Source of the DNA: Methanobacteriota archaeon
Lineage (GTDB): Archaea; Halobacteriota; Methanosarcinia; Methanosarcinales; Methanosarcinaceae
Assembly: GCA_030054735.1 (NCBI GenBank)
Contig: JASGVX010000056.1
Span: forward strand, 1-47,560
Reading direction: 5' to 3'
DNA length: 47,560 nucleotides
Each line of letters begins with the position of its first letter. Position 1 is the stretch's first letter. Under the pieces are notes generated by a model. That model made no database searches, had not been told where the DNA came from, and saw nothing but the letters and a program-made list of their open reading frames with translations. Of this stretch, positions 1-8,506 are shown in pieces. The position numbers and the translations under genes were made by a program.

Positions 1-286
1 TCATAATTTTTGTTGATGCCGATTTTGAAATAATACATAGTATTTGTACGTAACTTTTAGGTTTACATATGATCAATTAATAATATCTCATACTAAACTT
101 TTATGAAAAAATGATTCAGTATTTATATATGTGGTGATAGTTGAACCACATGTTAAGCAACTTTCAATCTCATTTCTAGCTAGGGGACACCATAAAACGA
201 CATCAAGAAAAATGTTCTGATTTTTAATGTCGACCTGCCGAATCTAGGATGTATTATTTCAAAATCGCCATCAATAGAAATTATGA
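1..286. repeat. Element with 38-bp terminal inverted repeats
   Basis: Bases 1-38 and 249-286 are inverted repeats of each other, matching at 35 of 38 positions. The shared core is GATTTTGAAATAATACAT. They enclose about 210 bp with no convincing reading frame. The layout looks like a non-autonomous (MITE-like) element or an internally deleted insertion sequence. It starts at the window edge, so the left arm may extend further and a target duplication cannot be judged. Confidence 0.6.
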
Positions 287-326
287 GAATTAAATATCGA
301 CCTGCCGAATCTGGGGTTAATTATTT
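230..326 (+). repeat. Direct repeat pair, about 30 bp
   Basis: TCGACCTGCCGAATCT begins at 230 and again at 297, and both copies continue with a similar AT-rich tail ending ATTATTT (230-259 and 297-326). The first copy overlaps the right arm of the 1-286 inverted-repeat element, so it may mark duplicated target or junction sequence. Confidence 0.5.
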
Positions 327-338
327 GCTTTCTCTTTT

Positions 339-405
339 CCAGTAAATCTTTACATATTAATTTGGAAAGAGTCTTCCACTAAATCTTTATATATTAATTT
401 GGAAA
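339..405 (+). repeat. Two-copy tandem repeat, period 37 bp
   Basis: Copies at 339-368 and 376-405 share TAAATCTTTA and ATATTAATTTGGAAA and differ at two positions. There is no reading frame across them. They may be the remains of a longer tandem array. Confidence 0.5.
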
Positions 406-409
406 AAAT

Positions 410-480
410 CAGTTTCACCTGAATAATTACTAAAGTTTTATGTCAATATCGGTAAAACCTAAACTATTCAAGTGAAACTG
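410..480. repeat. Inverted repeat, 16-bp arms
   Basis: CAGTTTCACCTGAATA at 410-425 is complementary to 465-480 with one mismatch, leaving a 39-nt loop. It could be a long-loop hairpin or the ends of a very small mobile element. Confidence 0.5.
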
Positions 481-973
481 AGCGTGCGGCCTGAAGCACC
501 CAATTAAGAGTGAAGTGAACGCACGTAATTTTGTTTTTTAGCTTGCCAAATTCGGGTGCTTTTGGAATATGTTCCCAAAATGGTGACCCCAAATAGAATA
601 CTCATTAATTTTATATGAAACTTTCCAACTATATAAACCTATAAAAACGGTTTATTTAGCATGAAAGTACTTTCCAGCACTTTCATTTCTTTGTGCCTGT
701 TATTCGAAGAATTTCATATGCGTTTTATATATTTTTTATTGAGGAAGACAATTTCACTATTAAAACGCTATGTTCAAATTTTACAGGCATATATTTACAG
801 GCATATAACATGACATAGCGCTATTGTTCTCTTCCAGGAGTTCTGTCCATCCCCTGATGCACGTTTGATCTTTTGGCATTAGAATTCTAAGCACGGTTAT
901 TGAGTTCATTTAAAGTTTTGAGCTTCAGGGTAACCTCTAAAAAAAACAGAAATAAAAAAAGCTTAAGGAGTTT
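481..973. other. Gap downstream of topA
   Basis: No gene is seen here. The stretch has an imperfect pair of GCACCC/GGGTGC arms (about 495-555), repeat copy A at 659-727, and an A-rich tract (about 938-960) just past the topA stop that would give a U-rich end to the minus-strand topA transcript. Confidence 0.5.
659..727 (+). repeat. Interspersed hairpin repeat, copy A
   Basis: First of six copies of a roughly 70-bp intergenic repeat. It has ATGAAAGT and ACTTTCAT arms around a 10-nt loop, then GTGCCTGTTATTCGAAGAAT and TTTCATATGCGTTTT. Other copies lie at 4841, 8507, 15948 (minus), 19909 and 28761 (minus, decayed). This one lies 3' of topA. Confidence 0.85.
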
Positions 974-3229
974 TTAAAGGTCCTCAACCGTGCCTCTGCA
1001 TGAGACCTGCCAGCTTTTAACCTTCTTCACACTGATTTTTATTGTTTTTGCAAGTTCTACAGGGTCTGCTTCGGCCAGGGCTTTTAAACTTGTAATCCCG
1101 GCTTCTTCCAGCTTTCTCGCAGTTGTTTTTCCCACGCCTTCAAGGTCTTTAATGGATTTTGGCCTTTCTTTTTTAGGCAATTGTGCCTGCTCTTCCTGCT
1201 GGGTTTTTTGCCATTCTATGAAATTGCACTGTGGGCAGCCAAGGTCCCAGGTCCGTTTTCCCTGATTGATTATGCGGATGTGGTACAGGCCGTGAGTTTC
1301 GCAGGATTTATCAGTGACTATAATACGGCCGCTCTTTGGAAGGGGCAGGGAGAAAGTGCAGTTAGGGTAATTACTGCAGCCTATGAAGCGGTTTCCTCTT
1401 TTCGAACGGCGGATCATCAGTTCGTTTCCGCATAAGGAACAGTTTCCTATGACTTTATCTTCCCTGAGGCCTGCATGCAGGGACTCTATTATATTATCCC
1501 TGTTTTTGTCAAGCTCCGAAAAGACCTGCTTGAGCATTTCCCTGGACTCTTCAAGGACAGCATCCTCTTTAATCTTGCCCTCTGCAATTTTGTCCATGTT
1601 TTCTTCCAGCAGCTTTGTCATATCCGGCTTCGTAATTGTAGGTGAGTATTTCTCGAGTGTATCCACTACGGCAAAAGACGTGTTTGTGGGCTGAACAGGA
1701 TTTCCGTGGATATAAGCCCTGGAATAAAGCTTGCTTATAATCTCGTGCCTGGTGGCTTTTGTCCCGAGCCCGAGCTCTTCCATTATATTGATAAGCCTGC
1801 CCTGTCCGTAACGGCCTGGAGGCTGGGTTTCTTTATCCAGCATCTCTTTCGCTATCACTTTTAAGGAATCTCCTTCCCTGAGTTCAGGAAGCAGCCTGTC
1901 TTCAGGGGCATTATAGGGATAATACCAGCGCCATCCGGATTCCAGAAGCCTTGCTCCGTTTGATCTGAATTCTTCCCCATTGATATCAAGTTTAAGGCGC
2001 ATAGTTTCCCATATGCTTGGTTCTGCAAAGGTTGCAAAAAAGCGCCTGACTACAAGCTCATAGACTTTCCATTCATCTTCTTTTAAATCGGCTTCCTTTG
2101 CAAGGGAAGCAGGAAAGATAGGTGGGTGGTCTGTAGTTTCTTTTTTCCCGCGAGTGGGGATAAGTTCAGATTTTTCAAGCAGGGTATTTGCATATTCCTT
2201 AAAAGGTCCTTCTTTGAAAATCTCAATTTGAGCCCTCAGGTCCAGAGTATCGGGATAAACCGTATTGTCCGTCCTCGGGTATGAAATGTACCCATTAGTG
2301 TAAAGGGATTCGGCTATGCGCATAGCATTTGCAGGGCTGAGCCCTATTGAGTTTGCCGCATTGATAAAACCTGTAGTGTTAAATGGAGTAGGGGGTTGGT
2401 CGGTCTTAGTTCCTTTTTCTATCTCTTTCAGTTCCGCTTTTTCCCCCAGTTTCTTGAATACCTTTGAGGCTTCCTCTTTGTCAAGGAAACGGCGGGTCGA
2501 GTGCTGGGCTAAAAAAGTATCTCCTGCTGCATCTTCAAGTTCAACGTGGATTTCCCAGTAAGGGGTAGGGACAAAGATGTTCCTTTCTTTTTCCCTATCA
2601 ACTATAAGAGATAAAGTTGGAGACTGCACCCTTCCCACGGAAAGGAACATTTTCCCAAGCCTGCCTGCAGCAAGAGAGATGTATCTTGTAAGGGCAGCCC
2701 CCCATACCAGGTCAATTACCTGCCTGGAGTGACCTGCGTCTGCGAGGTTAAAATCTACATTTGTAGGATTTAAAAATGCGTTTTCAATTGCTTTTGGAGT
2801 TATTGCACTATAACGGACCCTGTCGAAAGGAACTTTTGGGTTAACCTGTTTTATGATGTTCAGGGCTTCTACTCCTATCAACTCTCCTTCCCGGTCATAG
2901 TCAGTTGCAATAGTGACTTTTTCTGCTTCTTTTCCAAGGCTCTTTAAAGCAGTTACTATTTTCCGGTTGATAGGGGTTGTTATAATCTCGGCATCTATCA
3001 GGGCTCTGGCATCAACCTTCTGCCAGTTGTTGTACTCACTTGGAAAATCTATCCCGACAATATGGCCGGAAAGCCCTACTACTGCAGTTTCCTTTCTGCT
3101 TTTGCCGGACCCGCTCTCGTACCGGTATACGTCCACTCCGCTGACTCTTTCCTTTTTTGGACTTTTAGGAGCCAGAATCGCAGCTATCCTCCTTGCTGCT
3201 ATATTTTTTTCCGTTACAATGAGGTGCAT
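974..3229 (-). CDS. topA: DNA topoisomerase I (type IA)
   Basis: This enzyme relaxes negatively supercoiled DNA by cutting one strand through a tyrosyl-5'-phosphate link. The 751-residue protein opens with a Toprim domain whose metal-binding motif is ATDYDREGE (D110, D112, E114). The active-site motif GYISYPRTDN follows, with catalytic Tyr317. The C terminus has a CxxC zinc finger (about residues 610-645), a second, partial Cys-rich unit (about 655-690), and a helix-hairpin-helix segment (about 705-745) that is uncommon in bacterial TopA. The length fits archaeal and bacterial TopA. The ATG at 3229 is preceded by GGAG at a 6-base spacing. The gene appears monocistronic, with gaps on both sides. 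No truncation or missing catalytic residue is seen. Confidence 0.96.
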   Translation of the reverse strand: MHLIVTEKNIAARRIAAILAPKSPKKERVSGVDVYRYESGSGKSRKETAVVGLSGHIVGIDFPSEYNNWQKVDARALIDAEIITTPINRKIVTALKSLGKEAEKVTIATDYDREGELIGVEALNIIKQVNPKVPFDRVRYSAITPKAIENAFLNPTNVDFNLADAGHSRQVIDLVWGAALTRYISLAAGRLGKMFLSVGRVQSPTLSLIVDREKERNIFVPTPYWEIHVELEDAAGDTFLAQHSTRRFLDKEEASKVFKKLGEKAELKEIEKGTKTDQPPTPFNTTGFINAANSIGLSPANAMRIAESLYTNGYISYPRTDNTVYPDTLDLRAQIEIFKEGPFKEYANTLLEKSELIPTRGKKETTDHPPIFPASLAKEADLKEDEWKVYELVVRRFFATFAEPSIWETMRLKLDINGEEFRSNGARLLESGWRWYYPYNAPEDRLLPELREGDSLKVIAKEMLDKETQPPGRYGQGRLINIMEELGLGTKATRHEIISKLYSRAYIHGNPVQPTNTSFAVVDTLEKYSPTITKPDMTKLLEENMDKIAEGKIKEDAVLEESREMLKQVFSELDKNRDNIIESLHAGLREDKVIGNCSLCGNELMIRRSKRGNRFIGCSNYPNCTFSLPLPKSGRIIVTDKSCETHGLYHIRIINQGKRTWDLGCPQCNFIEWQKTQQEEQAQLPKKERPKSIKDLEGVGKTTARKLEEAGITSLKALAEADPVELAKTIKISVKKVKSWQVSCRGTVEDL

Positions 3230-3507
3230 TTAAAACTCCGGTTTAACTTTTTTATATTTTATGGAGAAATACTGGCGTACCCCAAATCTTCTGCCACTCT
3301 AAGTCAAAGCTGCCTCCTACTTCATGAAGTTTCCTTTTGCAATATAAATTTTTGGATCAAATATAGAAATTTCTGCCATCCGTGACTAGAATTAGGGTCA
3401 TATTCTCCTGTTTTATTCTGTTTTTACCTTTTATCAGTATTTTCTCCAAGTTTACTACTCCCAGGTCTCAGAATTTTTAATTTATGATATTTTTCTAATT
3501 CGCGAAT

Positions 3508-3978
3508 CTAACGGTTGCTAATAAGCGCCAGTGCACGTTCTACTGCTTCTCCAGGACTTTTCACCCTTTCTACGCCTTCTATTTCCCATTTACAGTCAAA
3601 AACAAACACAGGCTTTCCCATTTTCAATCCGAGTGCTATTTCCGAAAGGGTCCCATACTCTCCAGAAACAGCAATCAGAGCATCCGAAGATTGGGCTATA
3701 AGGGCATTCCTGGCATGCCCCATTCCGCTGAGAATGGCCACATCTATCCAGGGATTTGCATCTTCTCTGCAGGTTCCGGGCAGAATTCCTATAGTCGTAC
3801 CCCCTTCCAGTTTTGCTCCAAAGGCTGCTGCTTCCATTACGCCTCCCAGCCCTCCGCAGAGAAGGACAGCTCCTTTTTTTGCAATCTCTCTTCCCACAGA
3901 TTCAGCAAGGGCTCTGGTCTCAATGCTGCAGTTTCCGGCTCCTATGACACCTATCTGTTTTCTTACTGATGGTTTCAC
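3508..3978 (-). CDS. LOG-like / TIGR00725-type nucleotide-binding protein
   Basis: This 156-residue Rossmann-type protein belongs to the SLOG superfamily, which includes LOG phosphoribohydrolases and proteins once annotated as lysine decarboxylases. Motifs seen are GVIGAG at the N terminus, CGGLGGVMEAA (residues 41-51), and SGEYGTLSE (105-113), the counterpart of the LOG PGGxGTxxE signature. The first two glycines are replaced here, so hydrolysis of nucleoside 5'-monophosphates is not assured. The length matches the short TIGR00725 branch rather than full LOG (about 190 residues). The start is GTG at 3978 with AAGGAG about 9 bases upstream. It lies between topA and the Tsr3 gene, all on the minus strand but separated by gaps, so an operon is not indicated. 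The cellular role is unknown. Confidence 0.85.
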   Translation of the reverse strand: MKPSVRKQIGVIGAGNCSIETRALAESVGREIAKKGAVLLCGGLGGVMEAAAFGAKLEGGTTIGILPGTCREDANPWIDVAILSGMGHARNALIAQSSDALIAVSGEYGTLSEIALGLKMGKPVFVFDCKWEIEGVERVKSPGEAVERALALISNR

Positions 3979-4176
3979 CGCACCTTACTCCTTTCAGCCA
4001 TGTTACTTCTTTTCAGCCATGTTACTTGAGACTTTTTATTCGAGACCTGGTAAGGTTGCGCGCCTATTCTTCGCTGGATAACTTACCTTTCTCAAATTCA
4101 CTTCAATTTTCTCTGTAGCTACCCCCAGATTAAAATACCGGGGGATTAGCCTTATTGATTCTAAATGCAGCCGTTT

Positions 4177-4698
4177 TCAGATGTAATGACTCTGAATTTC
4201 CACGATTTCTGCACTGTTTTTCGCGGTTGCGTATTCATCAAGCGGTTCCTTATTAAGCTCAAGAAAACTGTGCCCCCAGTTAAACTTGGACATGACTTTT
4301 TCGGCCTGTTCTTTGTATCCTATGATGTACAGGGCTGCTGCGAAAGCCTCAGCAGAATTGAGTTTGAATGGCCTTCCGAAGTTCACAGGATTGCCTGCTA
4401 GCATGTAAGGAAGGGCCCTGTGTTCCAGGTTCAGCTTTTCCAGCTCAGGGAAAACCCTTTCCACATCTTCCCAGGAGCAGTCAAGTACAATAATTCCTTT
4501 CTTTGGGTCATCAGCCGGTGAAAGTGCCTTTTTTGCCATCGGGTCAAGCAAAATCGCTGATCTGGGAAGCCTTGAGACCCTGTCATAAAGGCGGGCAAGC
4601 TCAAAGCGTGCCATTTTTCTTCCTGTGCACTTTTTGGGGTTGCACTGTCCAGCATGATAGATATAAAGGGGAACTTCACTGCTCTTTGTTGGATTCAT
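4177..4698 (-). CDS. Tsr3-type rRNA aminocarboxypropyltransferase (DUF367)
   Basis: The family transfers the 3-amino-3-carboxypropyl group of S-adenosylmethionine onto a hypermodified base of small-subunit rRNA during ribosome maturation. The 173 residues show the expected N-terminal stretch with DPKKCTG-like spacing (here [13 protein letters not shown]), [23 protein letters not shown], the highly conserved [30 protein letters not shown], and [11 protein letters not shown] near the end. Length and motif order are typical for archaeal members. The ATG at 4698 has only a weak upstream purine run. The nearest upstream gene on this strand is remote, so it is probably expressed alone. The family call is firm; activity in this organism is inferred. 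Confidence 0.9.
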   Translation of the reverse strand: MNPTKSSEVPLYIYHAGQCNPKKCTGRKMARFELARLYDRVSRLPRSAILLDPMAKKALSPADDPKKGIIVLDCSWEDVERVFPELEKLNLEHRALPYMLAGNPVNFGRPFKLNSAEAFAAALYIIGYKEQAEKVMSKFNWGHSFLELNKEPLDEYATAKNSAEIVEIQSHYI

Positions 4699-4840
4699 TA
4701 TTGATTCTCTGGAATGTGGGACTTATATGTCTTGCCTACTTTCCGCACTATTTTTCTCACACATAATTTTTTTAGGAATGGTGGAAATATTTCAATTTTT
4801 AATTCGTTAATTCTTCTGAACATCACGAATACTCATTTAC

Positions 4841-4906
4841 ATGAAAGTGCTTCCAGGTACTTTCATTTTTTGTGCCTGTTATTCGAAGAGTTTCATATGC
4901 GTTTCA
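4841..4906 (+). repeat. Interspersed hairpin repeat, copy B
   Basis: The ATGAAAGT and ACTTTCAT arms are intact around a loop that differs from copy A. GTGCCTGTTATTCGAAGAG and TTTCATATGCGTTTC follow. On the minus strand the 88-residue remnant at 4879-5145 terminates inside this repeat. Confidence 0.85.
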
Positions 4907-5145
4907 TCAACTGGTACGCCAGGAGGAAGGTCTTTGGAAACTCCGTGGAAGGTTATCTGGCTTTCCTTACGTTGGCTGCCGAAATAAAGGTCAATGTGAG
5001 AAATGAAAAGCTCTGATAGAGATCTGCAGACTGCACGAGGAAAGGAATATTCATGCATGAGCTCATTGTAAAGCTGCGTCTGTAACTGGCGATTAAAAGT
5101 GGAGAGATATTCATTTGAGTTTTTCAAGAGCATTAACACCACCAA
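4879..5145 (-). pseudogene. Truncated DUF1670-like protein remnant
   Basis: The 88-residue minus-strand frame reads like the N-terminal part of the DUF1670 proteins that are multicopy in Methanosarcina. It has a QLYNELMHEYSFPRAVCRSL helix region, then ITFHGVSKDLPPGVPVDE. Family members continue for roughly another hundred residues after the PPG motif. Here the frame runs straight into interspersed repeat copy B and stops, with a C terminus (MKLFE) that is encoded by the repeat itself. I read this as a gene cut by the repeat or by a rearrangement at it. The family assignment is from memory of the motif and is tentative. It may still be expressed as a short peptide. Confidence 0.4.
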
Positions 5146-5463
5146 TAAGGGTTTAGTGACAAGAACAGATAAACAATTGGTCAGATGGGAGTATTTTTAA
5201 AGTTAACGTATCTCATTATCCATTTGTAGAAATGATTTGAGTTTTGAGACAGCCTCTAGGATTTGGTTTTTAGGATTCACTTTACTGGCTCAAACTTTTC
5301 TTTTGTCTTAGGATTTACTTTACTGGATCGATCCTTCAAATTTCCCTAATTATAATTCCGAGCCACCTGACTTTATTAACTAGACGATATAGTAAAGCTT
5401 GATTGCAAAATCCCTGGCTTCTCAAATAATTCATACATATAAACTTTGGGGCATTCCTTAAAT

Positions 5464-5475
5464 TATATTATATAC
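5464..5475 (+). promoter_or_regulatory. Candidate TATA box of the PINA gene
   Basis: TATATTATATAC lies about 30 bases before the ATG at 5499. With archaeal TATA-to-start spacing, transcription would begin within a few bases of the ATG. No Shine-Dalgarno motif is present, so the mRNA is probably leaderless. Confidence 0.45.
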
Positions 5476-5498
5476 TTTCTGGCTCTATATCCATTTAT

Positions 5499-7421
5499 AT
5501 GGCTGATGAGAAGCGGATATGGAGAATCGTTCCGGATACAAGCGTGATTATTGACGGGAGGCTTTCGTCCCGAATTAAAAGTGGTGAGTTCGAGAATGCT
5601 GAAATCATTATTCCCGAAGCTGTAGTATCTGAACTTGAAGCTCAGGCAAATAAGGGCAGAGAAATAGGTTTCAAAGGGCTTGAAGAGCTTTCAGGACTTC
5701 GCAAGCTGGCAGACAGGGGGGATATCCAGCTTAAATTCAGTGGGGTTCAACCCAGTTTTGAGGAGATCAAGCTTTCTAAAGAAGGAAGGGTGGATGCCCT
5801 TATCCGGCAGACAGCTCTTGATGTGGGAGGTCTGTTCGTCAGTGGAGACCGCGTACAGGCTCTGATAGCCAGGGCAAAGGGGCTCAATGTCGAGTACATG
5901 CATCCCAAAGTTCTGGACCCCTCGGAGTTAGGTCCTCTCAAAGTAGAACACTTTTTTACTGAGGACACGATGTCCGTACACCTCAAAAATGGGGTTTCTC
6001 CTATGGCCAAGAAAGGTCCTGTTGGACAGGTGCGTTATTTACGGATAAGGGAAGAACCTTCAAGTTCTCAGGAACTTTCCAGAATCTCAAATGAACTTAT
6101 TGAGAGAGCAAGGATTGACCCAGAGTCTTTCATTGAAATATCTTCAAGTGGAGCCACAGTCCTGCAAATCAGAAACATGAGAGTTGCAATCGCACATCCT
6201 CCTTTTTCCGATGATATGGAGATAACTATCGTCAGACCTACAGTTCTTGTTGACCTTGAGCACTACCGCCTGAGCGATAAACTGAAAGAACGCATAATTA
6301 GTCAGCGTGGGATCCTTATTGCAGGTTCTCCCGGAGCCGGTAAGTCAACTTTTGCTGCCGGAGTTGCACGCTATTTGAATGAGCATGGGCAGGTAGTTAA
6401 AACCATGGAATCTCCAAGGGATTTGCAGGTACCTGCTGAGATCACTCAGTATTCTCCCCTGAATGGGAGGATGGAGAACACTGCTGATCTTTTGCTTCTG
6501 GTCAGGCCGGATTATACTATCTACGACGAAGTCCGAAAAACCGGGGACTTCCTGATTTTTGCAGACATGCGGCTTGCAGGGGTCGGAATGATAGGAGTCG
6601 TGCATGCAACCCGGGCAGTTGACGCAATCCAGCGCCTGATAGGAAGGATTGAACTGGGCGTGATCCCTCAGGTAGTTGATACTGTAATTTTCATCGATAA
6701 AGGAGAGGTTGCAAAAGTCCTGGTGCTTGCCTTCACGGTCAAGGTTCCGGATGGGATGACCGAACAGGATCTTGCAAGGCCGGTAATCACAATTGCTGAT
6801 TTTGAAACAGGCAAGGTCGAGTATGAAATTTATACATATGGAGAACAGGTTGTGGTCATGCCAATCGGAGTTCCGCGGGAAAGCCGTAAACCTGCCTGGA
6901 AGCTTGCTGAAGAAGAGATACGGAACGTTATTGGCAGGTATGCAACAGGTCCTGTCGAAGTAGAAGTAACATCAGACGACAGTGCAATCGTAAAGGTTAC
7001 CTCTGAAGATATGAGGAGGGTTATCGGCAAAGGAGGGAATGTAATTGATAGGATTGAGAATATACTTGGTCTTCATATAGATGTGAGAGAGATAGAAGCT
7101 GAAGCTCCAAAAAGAACAAAAGGACTGAAGCATGGGGCTGAAAGTAAAGCTTTTTCAGCCAAAACACGAGAAGCGGCGTCCGAGGCCAGCGCTCCCGTCT
7201 CTTCGGTTCATCCTATCATCGAAATGACTAAAAAACACCTTATCCTTGGGGTTCCAGAGCTTGCAGGAAGGGATGTGGAGATCTTTATTGAAGATGAATA
7301 TCTTTTCAGTGCAACTGTTAGCCGTCATGGCGATGTGAAACTCAGGATAAATTCGGAGCTTGCGATGGATATTTTGGAAGCTCAGGACAGAGGAGATTTT
7401 GTTGAGGTCAGACCTCTCTAA
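5499..7421 (+). CDS. PINA-type PIN domain / ATPase / KH protein
   Basis: The 640-residue protein has an N-terminal PIN nuclease-like domain with acidic residues D13, E46, D99 and D117. A PilT/VirB11-type ATPase core follows, with Walker A GSPGAGKST (276-284) and a Walker B-like region ending YTIYDEV (about 339-345). A KH domain with IGKGGNVID lies near residues 510-520, and a charged linker and small C-terminal domain complete it. Crenarchaeal PINA is a hexameric ATPase that promotes Holliday-junction branch migration, and the architecture here is the same. The gene stands alone behind a long gap, probably on a leaderless transcript. A nuclease role for the PIN domain is not established. The domain call is firm; the repair role is inferred from the family. 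Confidence 0.88.
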   Translation: MADEKRIWRIVPDTSVIIDGRLSSRIKSGEFENAEIIIPEAVVSELEAQANKGREIGFKGLEELSGLRKLADRGDIQLKFSGVQPSFEEIKLSKEGRVDALIRQTALDVGGLFVSGDRVQALIARAKGLNVEYMHPKVLDPSELGPLKVEHFFTEDTMSVHLKNGVSPMAKKGPVGQVRYLRIREEPSSSQELSRISNELIERARIDPESFIEISSSGATVLQIRNMRVAIAHPPFSDDMEITIVRPTVLVDLEHYRLSDKLKERIISQRGILIAGSPGAGKSTFAAGVARYLNEHGQVVKTMESPRDLQVPAEITQYSPLNGRMENTADLLLLVRPDYTIYDEVRKTGDFLIFADMRLAGVGMIGVVHATRAVDAIQRLIGRIELGVIPQVVDTVIFIDKGEVAKVLVLAFTVKVPDGMTEQDLARPVITIADFETGKVEYEIYTYGEQVVVMPIGVPRESRKPAWKLAEEEIRNVIGRYATGPVEVEVTSDDSAIVKVTSEDMRRVIGKGGNVIDRIENILGLHIDVREIEAEAPKRTKGLKHGAESKAFSAKTREAASEASAPVSSVHPIIEMTKKHLILGVPELAGRDVEIFIEDEYLFSATVSRHGDVKLRINSELAMDILEAQDRGDFVEVRPL

Positions 7422-7443
7422 TCTTCCTATTTATTATTTTTTC

Positions 7444-7531
7444 CTAGTGTCGCGTCAGTATTAAGATATCGCATATAATCGACTACAACAATACAAAATC
7501 GTATAATCCTTGATGACTGACACGACACTAG
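7444..7531. repeat. 88-bp MITE-like element, copy 1
   Basis: It is bounded by CTAGTGTCGCGTCAGT (7444-7459) and ACTGACACGACACTAG (7516-7531), inverted repeats matching at 15 of 16 positions. A related 88-bp element lies at 31767-31854. The interior has no reading frame. It resembles a non-autonomous derivative of an insertion sequence with the same ends. Confidence 0.75.
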
Positions 7532-7714
7532 TTTTTTTCAAATACACTTCTTATATCTTTTATACACAGTTTAAAAAATTTACATATATTTCAAATTGAA
7601 TTTGCAGTGAATAGTTTTGAAAAGCGATTGGGGGCTTGAGTGCCGCTTATCTATTGAAATACCAAAAAATTTACAGGCTGGAAAAGCTCATTCAGGAATT
7701 CCTTCATGCTTTTT

Positions 7715-8090
7715 TCAGGAAGTAGTTTCTGCAAAGCTTGCTACAGCTTCTTCAGTCACTCTGGTGGGGCCTTCTATTTCTCCTGAAGCTCCTTTTCCTC
7801 TTGTCAAAACAGTGACCCCGTTAATCTCAGTTCTATTCAAGGATGCGCTTCCCAGTCCTTTAAGAATAAGATTTGCATTTCTAACCGGTTTTCCGTCTTT
7901 ATCTGTTACTTTTACTTCTGCTGATGCTGCAAAGGGTTTCTGTGCGGTAGTGGCACTTACTATTATCGAGGTTTTGGCTGAAGGCCTCTTCACCCAGGTC
8001 ATGTCCTTTCAACGAAGATTAACATTTCCTTTGTAGGAGTTGCTATTGTCGAGATAAGCGTTGCAATATTGCATATATTTTATATATATT
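7715..8090 (-). pseudogene. Broken Ig-like surface protein fragment
   Basis: The minus-strand frame from 8002 to 7715 (95 residues) reads as part of a bacterial Ig-like or carboxypeptidase-regulatory repeat, with AEVKVTDKDGKPVRNANLIL and a following beta-rich segment. Just upstream, in another frame, lies TLISTIATPTKEMLIFVERT, which ends in an ATGA overlap with the 8002 start. The two pieces together look like one coding stretch split by a frameshift. No signal peptide or full N terminus is present, because the sequence beyond about 8070 becomes very AT-rich. I take it as the decayed C-terminal end of an exported protein. A real 95-residue protein from the 8002 ATG cannot be excluded. Confidence 0.4.
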
Positions 8091-8183
8091 GACTTTTCTT
8101 CCTATATATCATCATATATGTTCTCATTCCTTCTTTTTGACTATATGTTTATATAGTTCTTTTATGCATAAATTACTCTAGTA

Positions 8184-8435
8184 TTGAAAAACAACCTTAC
8201 TGACTATAGCGAGGGAAAGAGATTTTTGACTCAAGAATGTTCTGATGAGCCAGGTGAATCGGACCATAGACGGAATCTTTTGTGTTTTTTAGGACTGCAC
8301 GACTGGAAACGAAAAAGTGGAGCACTCTGCTGTCTGCCAAAGGTGCTCGAAAAACGTTACAAATGCGTTCGCTGTGGCAAGCACAAGGTGATTTTTGAGC
8401 AGGAGAAAATTCCCTGTGAACTTTCTGCAGACTGA
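8184..8435 (+). CDS. Small Cys-rich zinc-ribbon protein, DUF1660-like
   Basis: This 83-residue protein begins at a TTG. Its core, LLCFLGLHDWKRK followed by KRYKCVRCGKHK, is the pattern of the small DUF1660 zinc-binding proteins often found on phages: a Cys before GxHxW, then a CxxC pair. The N-terminal 30 residues are acidic and low in structure. No strong Shine-Dalgarno motif is seen. It stands alone between a pseudogene and repeat copy C, so context says nothing about its role. Metal binding is an inference from the Cys/His spacing. Confidence 0.6.
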   Translation: MKNNLTDYSEGKRFLTQECSDEPGESDHRRNLLCFLGLHDWKRKSGALCCLPKVLEKRYKCVRCGKHKVIFEQEKIPCELSAD

Positions 8436-8506
8436 TACTGACCTGAAATTTCCATTTTTATATATTTCAGGTATATTTTTACTCATTTTTCCTTTCTTCA
8501 TATTTG

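Larger units (their letters stand above)
4699..5498. other. Divergent gap between the Tsr3 gene and PINA
   Basis: This 800-bp gap holds repeat copy B (4841-4906), a minus-strand gene remnant (4879-5145) and, at its right end, the AT-rich promoter of the PINA gene. The remaining roughly 300 bp (5146-5460) show nothing recognisable. Confidence 0.5.

Noticed and set aside
990-3385. Several plus-strand open frames across the topA region
   Set aside because: They are antisense shadows of topA, have no family resemblance, and lack ribosome-binding sites.
3515-4081. A 188-residue plus-strand frame opposite the LOG-like gene
   Set aside because: The minus strand carries clear SLOG motifs; the plus frame is Ser/Pro-rich noise.
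7617-8036. A 139-residue plus-strand frame
   Set aside because: It overlaps the Ig-like minus-strand remnant, which has the more protein-like sequence, and shows no recognisable motif.
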